The position numbers were made by a program, and so were the translations under genes. 59,611 bases of DNA from an uncultured Anaerolineaceae bacterium. Its GTDB lineage: Bacteria > Chloroflexota > Anaerolineae > Anaerolineales > Anaerolineaceae. Location: positions 1 to 59,611 of the forward strand of contig CALIHP010000020.1 in assembly GCA_938020565.1 (NCBI GenBank), read 5' to 3'. Below, in pieces: positions 50,875 to 59,441 of the stretch (the first letter of the stretch is position 1; the number at the start of each line of letters is the position of its first letter). The notes below the pieces were generated by a model. The model worked only from the letters and a program-made list of their open reading frames with translations. It was not told the DNA's origin and did no database searches.

Positions 50875-51673
50875 GGAAGAACCTTTTATACAGCGTCAGG
50901 ATGATCCAGCCGAGCGATACCGTCAAAATACTGAACAGGATATCCCGGATGATATTGACGAGCCGCGGTCTTGGATCCGGAACAAAAGCGCGTTCGAGCT
51001 CAGCGGCGCCGGTAATTTCCTGATTCGAGGCGTTTAATTCCTTTTCCGCGAGCTGAACGGTCGCGGGATCGTCCGTTCCGTTCGGACCAAACCCGGTCCG
51101 GTCGTCCGGGAATTTCCGCTCCGCGAAGAGGAGGACTTCCATTTTCGGCGTTCCGCCGCGGACGCCCTGCGACGAAAAGTACTGCGGTTCGGCGGGCGGT
51201 TCAGCCGCGTTTTCGATTGCGGCGGAGACAGCCCCGGACGCGACGCTTTCGAGCGAATAATCGACGACGTCGTCGTCAGGCGGATCGATTGATTTGGAGA
51301 CAAGTTCGACCGGTTCGCCGGCGAACGGCAGTACGGTTTCCCTCGGGGAATTTCCCGCGAATGGGAAAACGGTCAGGATGACGATCGCCAACGCCGCCGC
51401 AGCCGCGCTGGCGCGGAAGAGCGGGAAAAGCCGTTCGAGAAGGTTCGGTTTCCGGGCCTGCGCCGCTTCGGCGCGCGTCAGGATATATTTCCTCGGCGCT
51501 TTGGTTTCCCTGAGCGCGGCAAATTTGGATTTGACCGCGATCAGTTCGTCCAGTTCGGCGGCTAACGACGGATCCTGAGATAAACGCTGCGCAAAGGTTA
51601 ACATTTCCGAATCGTTCAGTTCGTGATCCAGATAGCTGTTCAATAAAATCAGGTCTTCATCTTTGCGTTTCAT
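50858..51673 (-). CDS. anti-sigma factor-like membrane protein
   Basis: This 271-aa protein begins with a helical domain (LLNSYLDHELNDSEMLTFAQRL) like the zinc-associated anti-sigma domain but without the HxxxCxxC zinc site. One transmembrane helix follows (about 88-106), then an acidic extracytoplasmic region and a second hydrophobic helix near the C-terminus (DILFSILTVSLGWIILTLY). Its gene overlaps the ECF sigma gene by 4 bp, so it should hold that sigma factor at the membrane until a signal arrives. It overlaps ychF by 17 bp at the 3' ends. Confidence 0.8.
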   Translation of the reverse strand: MKRKDEDLILLNSYLDHELNDSEMLTFAQRLSQDPSLAAELDELIAVKSKFAALRETKAPRKYILTRAEAAQARKPNLLERLFPLFRASAAAAALAIVILTVFPFAGNSPRETVLPFAGEPVELVSKSIDPPDDDVVDYSLESVASGAVSAAIENAAEPPAEPQYFSSQGVRGGTPKMEVLLFAERKFPDDRTGFGPNGTDDPATVQLAEKELNASNQEITGAAELERAFVPDPRPRLVNIIRDILFSILTVSLGWIILTLYKRFFPTSIH

Positions 51674-52305
51674 ATCGATCCATCCGTCCTCTCATGATTC
51701 AGACGTTCCTCGCGGTCAAAAAGTTCCCCTTTCGTTTTCAGGCAATCGCGCATTTTCCCGCGTGCGCGGAAAAGCCGGCTTTTGATCGTCCCCAGCGGGA
51801 CGGAAAGGATCTCGGAAACGTCCTGATAATCTAATTCCTGAACGTCGACCAGCGTTAAGACAGCGCGGTAATCGGTCGGAAGACCGTTCAGGCAGTCTTC
51901 CAGCGCGGATACGACTTCGCGGCGCTCGCTCAGCGTTTCCGGCCCGTCCGTCTCGTCGGCCATCCATTCGGCGTCTTCGATCGTCCCGCCGTCCTCGTCC
52001 GACGCGGGCGGCTCTAACGGAATCGCCTGACGGCGACGGGCCCGGCGAAGTTCATCATAGGCGGCGTTCGTCGCGATCCGCAATATCCAGGGCTTGAAAA
52101 CTTCGCCGCGGAAGGTTTCGATTTTCTGCCAGGCGGAGATGAACGCGGTTTGGGCGACGTCGTCGGCGATGGCGCTGTCCCGTACGATCCGAAGCGCGGT
52201 ATTATACACGGCGTCCTGGAAACGCAGCACGAGTTCGTTAAACGCGTCGAGGTTCCCGCGTTTGGCGCGGAGGACGAGGGTCAGGTCGTCGCTTTCAAGT
52301 CTCAT
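51670..52305 (-). CDS. ECF-type RNA polymerase sigma factor
   Basis: This 211-aa sigma-70-family protein has region 2 (LVLRFQDAVYNTALRIV through FKPWILRIATNAAYDELRR), an acidic linker and region 4 (LTLVDVQELDYQDVSEIL then VPLGTIKSRLFRARGKM). It would recruit RNA polymerase to stress-response promoters. The anti-sigma gene overlaps its stop by 4 bp. It lies 28 bp after polA on the same strand, so polA, sigma and anti-sigma may be co-transcribed. Confidence 0.93.
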   Translation of the reverse strand: MRLESDDLTLVLRAKRGNLDAFNELVLRFQDAVYNTALRIVRDSAIADDVAQTAFISAWQKIETFRGEVFKPWILRIATNAAYDELRRARRRQAIPLEPPASDEDGGTIEDAEWMADETDGPETLSERREVVSALEDCLNGLPTDYRAVLTLVDVQELDYQDVSEILSVPLGTIKSRLFRARGKMRDCLKTKGELFDREERLNHERTDGSI

Positions 52306-52333
52306 GAGTCGCTTCCGGCTTTCTTCGTTCGCT

Positions 52334-55126
52334 TCAATCCCCGAGGACTTCGAGCGCGCCCCAGTTCGGGCCGCTTCTGGCTTCGGTCGTCAGCGGGATC
52401 GAAATCGATACCGCGTTTTCCATCGTCTCCTGAACGAGGCGGCGGGTGTCTTCGAGCTCGGCAGGAGGGCATTCCAGCATCAGTTCGTCATGAACCTGAA
52501 GGAGGAGCCGTGCCTTGAGACCGGTTTCTTTAAGCCGTCGGGCCAGGTCGATCATGGCTTTTTTCATGATATCGGCGGCGCTTCCCTGGATCGGGGCGTT
52601 GATCGCTTCGCGTTCTTCGCGGGCGCGGAGGTTCCGGTTCATTTCTGTTTTCAGGTTCGGGAAGTAACGCCGCCGCCCCATCATCGTTTCAACGAAGCCC
52701 TGCTCAGCGGCCTGCGCCTTGAGCCCTTCGAGATAGGCGTTGATCCGGGGAAACTGCGTGAAGTAGATTCTGACGAATTCGGACGCGTCCTGACGCGAGA
52801 GGTTCGTCGACCGGCTCAGTCCGAACGAGCTCATCCCGTAAATCAGCCCGAAATTGATCGCTTTGGCGTGCCGGCGCATGTCTTTCGTGACGTCGGAGAG
52901 GGGAACGCCGTAGATCGCCGCCGCCGTCGCCGCGTGAATATCCTGACCGGCGCGGAACGCGGCCAGCATGTTTTCGTCCTGCGACAGGTGCGCGATGATC
53001 CGGAGTTCAATCTGACTGTAATCGACGGAAAGGAGCGTCCAACCCTCCTCCGGAACGAACGCGCTTCGGACTTTTCGTCCCAATTCGGTCCGCGTCGGGA
53101 TATTCTGTAAATTGGGGGAGGAGGATGCGAGCCGTCCGGTGACGGTTCCGGTCTGGTTGAACGAGGTGTGGATGCGGCCCGTGCCTGGAACGACTTCAAG
53201 CGGAAGCGCGTCAACATACGTGCTCTTCAGCTTGGCGATTTCGCGATTTTCGAGGATCAGCTCGATAACCTCATGCGTTCCGGTCATTTCTTCCAATACG
53301 TCGGCGGCGGTCGAATAGAGCCCGGCGGTCGTCTTTTTCGCCGCCGGCGGCGGATCCAGCTTCAGGTCCTGAAAGAGCGCGACGGAAAGCTGCTGCGTTG
53401 AGTTAATATTGAACGAATACCCGACGCAGTCGTAAATCGCTTTTTCAATCTCGATCAGGCGGGCGCTGAAGACGCGCGAAAGGTCGGAAAGCGCGCGGAC
53501 GTCGACGCGGATCCCGTTCCGTTCCATTTCGACCAGCACGGGGACCAGCGGCATTTCAAGCGCCTGGTACAGCTCGGATGCGTTCCGGCCGTCGAGCGCT
53601 TCGCCGAGCGGCTTTTGGAGCTGGAGCGTCTGATCGGCGTCCGCCGCGGCGTACGGCGCGGCCGCCTCGATCGCAACGTCGGCCATCGAGATCTGATTTT
53701 TACCCTTTCCGATCAGCGCTTCGATCGGCGTCATTTCCGAGTCGAGAACGACGCGCGCCATTGCTTTTAAGCCTAACGAGGTGGAGGCGGGATCGAGGAC
53801 CCATCCGGCGATCATCGTATCGAACAGGTCCCCGGCAACGGTGAAACCATGATTCTTCAGGACGATCAGGTCATATTTGATATTGTGGCCGACCTTGCGG
53901 ATCGATGGATTGGCGAGAATCGGGTTGAGGACTTCGCTGACCCGTTGGATCGACAGCTGCGGATCGGGGCTGTGGTGTCCGACGGGGATATAGTATCCGA
54001 CGTTGGGTTCGACCGAAAAGGAAAGCCCGACCAGCTCGGCCGCCATGGCGTTCGTCGCTGTCGTTTCGCTGTCGAGCCCGATCGTTTCCGCTTTGGAAAG
54101 GCGGCCGGCGAGTTCGGCTAATTTTTCTTCGTCGTCGACGACGATCGTCCGCGTGGCGCAATGTTCCAGTTTCGCACGGTTTTCTCCGGGCGCGTTTTCG
54201 ATTCCGAAAAGGCTGGGCTGGTCGTCGGGCTGCGGCTGGAAATCGCCGGCGACGGCTTTCAACCGCGGGATCAGCGTCCGGAATTCCATCATGCGGAAGA
54301 ATTTATCGGCGGCCGGATAGGCGGCACGGGCTACGTCGGCGGCGTTGAAGTCGATAACGACGCTGAGATCGGTTTTAATCTGCGCCAGTTCACGGCTCAG
54401 CGTCGCGCTCGCGCGGTTCTCTTCGAGTTTTTTCCGTGCCGCGCCTTTTATTTCTTCGAGGTTCGCGTAAACGCCGTCGAGCGTTTCGAAGCGGTCGAGG
54501 AGAGCGACGGCGGTTTTCGGGCCGATTCCGGGAACGCCGGCGTAATTGTCCGAGGGATCGCCGACAAGCGCTTTGTAGTCGACGACCTGATCCGGACGAA
54601 CGCCGAGATAGGCCTTGACGTCCGCGGGTCGGTACGCTTTCAGCTCGGTCAGCTTTCCGCCGGAAAGGTCGACGGTAATCCGATCGGAAACGAGCTGGAG
54701 AAGGTCGCGGTCGCCGGTAATAATCTTGACGTCGATCCCGCTCTCGGCGGCTTCGAACGCCGCCGAGCCGAGGAGATCGTCGGCTTCGAAGCCCTCGCGT
54801 TCGAGCCTTGGAAAGCCGAAAACGTCGACAAGCTCGCGCATTCGGTCGACCTGCGGGCGCATGTCGTCAGGCATCTTGGCTCGCGTACCTTTATATTCGG
54901 GATGCAGCTCGTTCCGGAACGTTTTCCCTACGTCAAACGCGACCGCTAAATAATCCGGCCGCTCCTGTTCCAATACGCGGAGCAGGATGCTCGCGAAGCC
55001 ATAGGTCCCGGCGGTCGGTTCGCCGAACGACGTCGTCCAGCGGGAATCGCCGCCGCCGGCGGTCAGCGCAAAATAGGCTCGGTACGCTAACGCGTGTCCA
55101 TCGAGTAAGACGAGACGCTTCGTCAT
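52334..55126 (-). CDS. polA: DNA polymerase I
   Basis: This 930-aa protein has all three domains. The 5' nuclease (about 1-300) includes DDLLGSAA and VPGIGPKTAVALL. The 3'-5' exonuclease (about 320-520) has its acidic residues retained in LDSETT, HNIKYD and YAAADAD, so proofreading should be active. The family A polymerase (about 550-930) includes LLSVDYSQIELRIIAHLS, RRHAKAINFGLIYGMSSFGL and LLQVHDELMLE. It acts in Okazaki fragment processing and repair. It starts 3 bp after the gmd stop and is followed by the ECF sigma gene. Confidence 0.97.
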   Translation of the reverse strand: MTKRLVLLDGHALAYRAYFALTAGGGDSRWTTSFGEPTAGTYGFASILLRVLEQERPDYLAVAFDVGKTFRNELHPEYKGTRAKMPDDMRPQVDRMRELVDVFGFPRLEREGFEADDLLGSAAFEAAESGIDVKIITGDRDLLQLVSDRITVDLSGGKLTELKAYRPADVKAYLGVRPDQVVDYKALVGDPSDNYAGVPGIGPKTAVALLDRFETLDGVYANLEEIKGAARKKLEENRASATLSRELAQIKTDLSVVIDFNAADVARAAYPAADKFFRMMEFRTLIPRLKAVAGDFQPQPDDQPSLFGIENAPGENRAKLEHCATRTIVVDDEEKLAELAGRLSKAETIGLDSETTATNAMAAELVGLSFSVEPNVGYYIPVGHHSPDPQLSIQRVSEVLNPILANPSIRKVGHNIKYDLIVLKNHGFTVAGDLFDTMIAGWVLDPASTSLGLKAMARVVLDSEMTPIEALIGKGKNQISMADVAIEAAAPYAAADADQTLQLQKPLGEALDGRNASELYQALEMPLVPVLVEMERNGIRVDVRALSDLSRVFSARLIEIEKAIYDCVGYSFNINSTQQLSVALFQDLKLDPPPAAKKTTAGLYSTAADVLEEMTGTHEVIELILENREIAKLKSTYVDALPLEVVPGTGRIHTSFNQTGTVTGRLASSSPNLQNIPTRTELGRKVRSAFVPEEGWTLLSVDYSQIELRIIAHLSQDENMLAAFRAGQDIHAATAAAIYGVPLSDVTKDMRRHAKAINFGLIYGMSSFGLSRSTNLSRQDASEFVRIYFTQFPRINAYLEGLKAQAAEQGFVETMMGRRRYFPNLKTEMNRNLRAREEREAINAPIQGSAADIMKKAMIDLARRLKETGLKARLLLQVHDELMLECPPAELEDTRRLVQETMENAVSISIPLTTEARSGPNWGALEVLGD

Positions 55127-55129
55127 CGG

Positions 55130-56200
55130 TCAGCGTTCCATGCTGATTGTCTGGTCTTCCCACCGGTGCCAGGTTGAAAATTTTTCCAGAATCACTTTTC
55201 GTCCTTCGCCGGGATAGTCGAGCCCCATTGCGGCGAGATCGGCGTCGACCATGATCCGAACGAGGTCATGGAACTTGATTTTCGGTTCCCAGTTCAGGAC
55301 CCTTTTCGCCTTCGCCGGATCGGCCAGCAGGTAGTCAACCTCGGTCGGGCGGAAATAACGGCTGTCGATTTTGACGTAATCCTGCCAGTCGAGGTCCATG
55401 TAACCGAAAGCTTCCTGAAGGAATTCGCGGATCGTGTGCGATTCGCCGGTACCCAGGACGAAGTCGTCGGGGCGTTCCTGCTGAAGGATCAGGTGCATCG
55501 CTTCAACGTATTCCGGCGCGTAGCCCCAGTCGCGTTTCGAGTCGAGGTTGCCGAGGTAGAGCGTGCGCTGGAGCCCGGCGACGATCATCGCCAGCGCGCG
55601 GGTAATTTTCCGCGTCACGAACGTTTCGCCGCGCCGCGGGCTTTCATGGTTGAAAAGGATGCCGTTGGTTGCGAACATGTTATATCCGTCGCGGTAATTT
55701 CGCGTGATCCAGTAGGCGTAAAGCTTGGCGGCGGCGTAGGGGCTCTGAGGCTCGAAGGGGGTCAATTCGCTTTGCGGCGGTTTCGCCGAACCGAAGAGCT
55801 CGCTGGTCGACGCCTGATAGAAGCGGGCGCGCGAATTCGTTTTGCGCATCGCCTCTAAGATCCGGATGGTCCCGAGACCGGTCGTGTCGCCGGTATATTC
55901 CGGGATGTCGAAGCTGACGCGAACCTGCGACTGGGCGGCCAAATGGTAGATTTCGTCGGGCTGGACCGAGTAGATAATATTATGAAGCGCTTCGCTGGTA
56001 GCGATATCGCCGAAATGCAAAAAGAAGGGGATCGGCGCGACCGGATCCTGCGACAGGTTATATAAATGATCGATGCGGCGCGTGTTGAACGAGCTGGCGC
56101 GGCGAACGATGCCATGGACCTCGTAGCCCTTCGCGATCAGGAGTTCGGATAAATACGAGCCGTCCTGGCCGGTGATTCCGGTGATTAACGCTTTTTTCAT
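55130..56200 (-). CDS. gmd: GDP-mannose 4,6-dehydratase
   Basis: This 356-aa extended SDR enzyme makes GDP-4-keto-6-deoxymannose, precursor of GDP-fucose or GDP-rhamnose for surface glycans. It has the NAD motif GITGQDGSYL, the catalytic QASTSELFG and YAAAKLYAYW (Tyr-x3-Lys), and NHESPRRGETFVTRKITRA. ATG 56200 is chosen at the start of homology, with GGAG 10 nt upstream; the frame is open to 56278. No fucose synthase or glycosyltransferase gene is adjacent, and coupling to polA is odd. Confidence 0.95.
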   Translation of the reverse strand: MKKALITGITGQDGSYLSELLIAKGYEVHGIVRRASSFNTRRIDHLYNLSQDPVAPIPFFLHFGDIATSEALHNIIYSVQPDEIYHLAAQSQVRVSFDIPEYTGDTTGLGTIRILEAMRKTNSRARFYQASTSELFGSAKPPQSELTPFEPQSPYAAAKLYAYWITRNYRDGYNMFATNGILFNHESPRRGETFVTRKITRALAMIVAGLQRTLYLGNLDSKRDWGYAPEYVEAMHLILQQERPDDFVLGTGESHTIREFLQEAFGYMDLDWQDYVKIDSRYFRPTEVDYLLADPAKAKRVLNWEPKIKFHDLVRIMVDADLAAMGLDYPGEGRKVILEKFSTWHRWEDQTISMER

Positions 56201-56390
56201 AAGGTTTGGTCTCCTTGCCGTCGAAATCCGCGGCGTTTTTTTACGTGTTCCTCTCTCAGCTGATTCGAATTGTATCATAAGCGCGGCCGGCGTTCCTCGC
56301 CGGAATCGCGCCTTAAAAACGGCGAAGCGCCGACGCGCCGCGTTAACGATTTGTAAGAACCTCTGGAGAGGCGGTTTTCCCCCGAACTTT

Positions 56391-56429
56391 TGATATAATT
56401 ATATCGATTAAAAATCGGGCCCTCCCGAT
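56391..56429 (+). promoter_or_regulatory. extended -10 promoter and leader hairpin of the FmdB gene
   Basis: TGATATAAT at 56391-56399 is an extended -10 box about 90 bp before the start at 56489. Within the leader ATCGGG/CCCGAT (56414-56419 with 56424-56429) forms a hairpin followed by CTTTT, weakly terminator-like. Confidence 0.5.
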
Positions 56430-56488
56430 CTTTTAAAGTATGAAGGTCCGTAAGGGCAATGGGAAGGGCTGCAATTTAAGGATTTTAT

Positions 56489-56815
56489 ATGCCGGTATAT
56501 CAGTATCATTGTGAAAACTGCGGATACGCGTTCGATCAATTTCAGCATTTTACGGACGACGCTTTAACGGTCTGCCCGAATTGTCATCAGGAAAGACTGC
56601 GCAAGGTTTACAGTACGGTCGGGATCGTTTTTAAGGGGAAGGGCTTTTACGCCACGGATCATCGCTCTCCTTCTGGCCAGATTAAATCGCATGATCATGC
56701 GTCGCCGGACGCGGTCGAGGCGAAAGCCGGAGCGTCCGCGAGCGAAGCTCCGAAGACTGAAACGAAAGCCGCCGAGCCGGCCAGATCGTCGGAAGCGACC
56801 GCTTCAGCGGCATAG
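56489..56815 (+). CDS. FmdB-family zinc-ribbon protein
   Basis: This 108-aa protein begins MPVYQYHCENCGYAFDQFQ and has a second CPNCHQERLRKV, giving the four-Cys zinc ribbon of the FmdB/putative regulatory family (about 1-45). The rest is a low-complexity Ala/Glu/Lys/Ser tail. The role is unknown; members are proposed regulators or ribosome-associated factors. It is followed after 24 bp by a 55-aa membrane protein gene. Confidence 0.9.
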   Translation: MPVYQYHCENCGYAFDQFQHFTDDALTVCPNCHQERLRKVYSTVGIVFKGKGFYATDHRSPSGQIKSHDHASPDAVEAKAGASASEAPKTETKAAEPARSSEATASAA

Positions 56816-56839
56816 AATACGGAGAAGGGAGAGAGAATC

Positions 56840-57007
56840 ATGGCTCAGTCAAAAAAAACGCAATCCATCAGCAGGGATGACGCCGCCAGCCGGCAGGCGC
56901 AGAACCAGAAGAAAAAGACGCGCCGGACGTTGAGTATTTTGGGTACGGTTATCGCCGTCATCCTGATCGTCAGCATGGTTTTATCGATGGTCCGGTTCGG
57001 CGGGTAG
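56840..57007 (+). CDS. 55-aa single-span membrane protein
   Basis: This short frame starts at ATG 56840 with GGGAGAGAGAAT upstream and ends TAG 57005-57007. It has a basic, Gln/Lys-rich N-terminus (QNQKKKTRR around 21-29) and one hydrophobic helix (LGTVIAVILIVSMVLSMV, 34-51). It lies directly after the FmdB gene and before a terminator-like hairpin, so it is probably real and co-transcribed. Function unknown; it resembles small tail-anchored accessory proteins. Confidence 0.75.
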   Translation: MAQSKKTQSISRDDAASRQAQNQKKKTRRTLSILGTVIAVILIVSMVLSMVRFGG

Positions 57008-57034
57008 GGCGGCCGTTCCAAGGAACAGAAGCGT

Positions 57035-57063
57035 AACGCCCCATCTGACGACAGTGGGGCGTT
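57035..57063. terminator. hairpin between convergent genes
   Basis: The perfect 9-bp stem AACGCCCCA/TGGGGCGTT with an 11-nt loop lies between the 55-aa gene and the alpha-galactosidase. The T-run is displaced (TTTTTTT at 57082), so termination is likely but not textbook. It may serve both strands. Confidence 0.6.
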
Positions 57064-57086
57064 GCAGTTCTGTTTAAAGTCTTTTT

Positions 57087-59369
57087 TTAATCAACCGCGG
57101 CCAGCTCGATCAGGAGCGAGGTAAAGTCGCAGCCCTGGACGACGAAGAGCATTCGATTCAGCGCGACGCCGGCGTACATCAGCTCGTCGCCGCCGGCCTC
57201 GAAGCTTTCGTTCAGTTGCGCCAGCATGAGGTTCAGGTTCGGAATCCGCGCGATCAGGTAGCGCGGATCGACGTCGACGCGGAGCTTTACCCGGTATTTC
57301 CGCTCCGGGTCCAGCCCGGCGAGCTTAAAGCGGAGCCAGCCGAGATTCGCGAAATTCAGGCATTGATAATATCCGGCGATCGCGCGTTTCCGGTCTTTTC
57401 CGACGACGATCCAGCCGGCGTCGTTCCCTTCGAACGGACTCAGGAGCCGGTAGAAATCGCCGCCATGGAGAAGCTCGCGGTTCGCTTTCATGAAGCGGAC
57501 CTGATCTTTAACGCGTTCGAATTCCTCGGGCGTGAGGTGATTCAGGTCCAGCTCATACCCGAACGTTCCGAAGCAGGCGACGTTCGCGCGCGTTGAGAGC
57601 GGGACCAGGCGTCCGGTCTGCTGATTCGGGACTGCGGAAACGTGCGCGCCGATCGAACTCAGCGGGTAGCCGTAGCTCGTGCCGTACTGGATCCGCTGAC
57701 GTTCGTAGCCGTCGGTGTTATCGCTGCCCCAGGTCTGCGGCGCGAAGTAAGTCATTCCTAAATCGAAGCGGGCTCCCCCGCTCGAACAGGATTCGAAGAG
57801 AATTTCCGGAAATTCGGTTGTCAGCCGCGTATACAGGTCGTAGATGCCCAGGATATTTTTATGGAAGACTTTCCCCTGATCCTCCGGCGCGGTCTGATTC
57901 GAGTAGCATTCGGTGATATAGCGGTTCGAATCCCATTTGATATAGGAAATTTTTGATTCGCGCAGGATCGCGGCCAGCTGCGCATGGATCGCATCGACGA
58001 CTTCTTTCCGCGAAAAATCGAGGACGTATTGGAAACGGCTGGGAGAGCGAAAGCGGTTGGGCGCGCCGAGAACCCAGTCCGGATGGGCGCGGTAGAGATC
58101 GCTGTCCGGATTGACCATTTCCGGTTCGATCCATAACCCGAACTTCAGCCCCATCGCTTCGATCTTTTCCGATAGGCCCTTGATCCCGGACGGGAGTTTC
58201 TTCGTATTGGCGACCCAGTCGCCCAGCCCGGCATGTTCGTCGTTCCGGGCGCCGAACCAGCCGTCGTCAAGGACGAAGAGTTCGATTCCGGCTTCTTTCG
58301 CTTTCTCCGCGATTTTCAGGATCCGTTCCTCGTCGAAATCCATTTCGGTCGCTTCCCAGTTATTCAGCAGGATCGGCCGCGGCCGGTCGCGCCAGGCGCC
58401 CTGAACGATTCGCGTCCGGATCAGGTCGTGGAACGCCTGGCTCAGTCCGTTCAACCCGGCGCAGCTGAACGCGATCAGCGCTTCCGGCGTCTGGAACGAT
58501 TCGCCGGGTTGGAGCCGCCAGTCGAAATTATCCGGGTGGATCCCGAGTAAGACGCGCGTCGTTCCGTCAGTGGCGCATTCAACCTGTCCCAAATGGCTGC
58601 CGCTGTAGACGATATTGAACCCGAGCGCTTCGCCGAGATGCTCGGTCGTTTCCGGACGCTTCAGGATAAAGAACGGGTTCATTTCGGCGCTGCTGGATCC
58701 GCGCATGCTGTAATTCGCCTGGATCCCGTGTTCGAGCCGGCGCGTCCGGACGCTGCGTTCGCGCGCCCAAGCGCCGGTAAACGTCAGCATCTCATAATTC
58801 ATATCGGGAAGATCGAGGGCCATCGATAACGCCCGGGTCAGCGTCACCGCTTCCGCGCCGCCGTCCAGCTCGAATTCAGCGTTCCGCGCCAGGATCGGCA
58901 GCTCGGCGTAAATCGAATAGGATAACTTCAGCGTCAATCCGGTTACCTCGTCGTCGAGGTTTAAAATCAGCGTTTCTCCTTCGCCGTCGCTCTCCATTGT
59001 CGCGGCGGGAAGCGGCGCGAGGCTCGGTTTCCCTTTCAGGATTTTGTAAGAACTGAATTTGAACGCGCTGATCCGGCTGCCGTTCTGCTGTTCGACTTCG
59101 AACGCGGGCGAACGGAAATCGGTCGTTCCGTACGATGGATATTCCTGCCGGGTCTGGTTCAGGCAGAGGCGCGACGGTTCGGGCGCGTTAAACGCCGTCA
59201 TTCCGCGGATCGCCTCTTCATGAAGATGGGCGAACGAGGGACGGTCCTGGATCGCTTTCCCGAAATACAGGTTTTCGATCTGACCGTTTTCCATAACGGT
59301 CAGGATATAGCTGAAGAACCGGCTGCGGAGATGGAAGGTTCTGGCGTCGGGAGATACGTTGATGAGCAT
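57087..59369 (-). CDS. alpha-galactosidase, GH36 family
   Basis: This 760-aa cytoplasmic enzyme (no signal peptide) hydrolyses alpha-1,6-galactosides such as raffinose and melibiose. It has the N-terminal beta-sandwich, then the (beta/alpha)8 barrel with LDDGWFGARNDEHAGLGDW, GLKFGLWIEPEMVN, the nucleophile Asp in YIKWDSNRYITE and the acid/base region SCSSGGARFD. Length and motifs are those of bacterial GH36 tetramers. A strong Shine-Dalgarno (AAAGGAGG) precedes ATG 59369. No transporter or regulator is beside it in the window. Confidence 0.95.
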   Translation of the reverse strand: MLINVSPDARTFHLRSRFFSYILTVMENGQIENLYFGKAIQDRPSFAHLHEEAIRGMTAFNAPEPSRLCLNQTRQEYPSYGTTDFRSPAFEVEQQNGSRISAFKFSSYKILKGKPSLAPLPAATMESDGEGETLILNLDDEVTGLTLKLSYSIYAELPILARNAEFELDGGAEAVTLTRALSMALDLPDMNYEMLTFTGAWARERSVRTRRLEHGIQANYSMRGSSSAEMNPFFILKRPETTEHLGEALGFNIVYSGSHLGQVECATDGTTRVLLGIHPDNFDWRLQPGESFQTPEALIAFSCAGLNGLSQAFHDLIRTRIVQGAWRDRPRPILLNNWEATEMDFDEERILKIAEKAKEAGIELFVLDDGWFGARNDEHAGLGDWVANTKKLPSGIKGLSEKIEAMGLKFGLWIEPEMVNPDSDLYRAHPDWVLGAPNRFRSPSRFQYVLDFSRKEVVDAIHAQLAAILRESKISYIKWDSNRYITECYSNQTAPEDQGKVFHKNILGIYDLYTRLTTEFPEILFESCSSGGARFDLGMTYFAPQTWGSDNTDGYERQRIQYGTSYGYPLSSIGAHVSAVPNQQTGRLVPLSTRANVACFGTFGYELDLNHLTPEEFERVKDQVRFMKANRELLHGGDFYRLLSPFEGNDAGWIVVGKDRKRAIAGYYQCLNFANLGWLRFKLAGLDPERKYRVKLRVDVDPRYLIARIPNLNLMLAQLNESFEAGGDELMYAGVALNRMLFVVQGCDFTSLLIELAAVD

Positions 59370-59432
59370 GGGTGGGATCCTCCTTTATTCTTTATCACGA
59401 AGCGAACGGAATAGAACGGAAATAATACGTTT

Positions 59433-59441
59433 ATTGTACCA
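59433..59441 (-). promoter_or_regulatory. extended -10 promoter of the alpha-galactosidase
   Basis: On the minus strand TGGTACAAT (59433-59441) is a TGn-extended -10 box about 65 bp before the ATG. The remaining sequence to 59611 shows no gene and no further signal that I can support. Confidence 0.5.
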
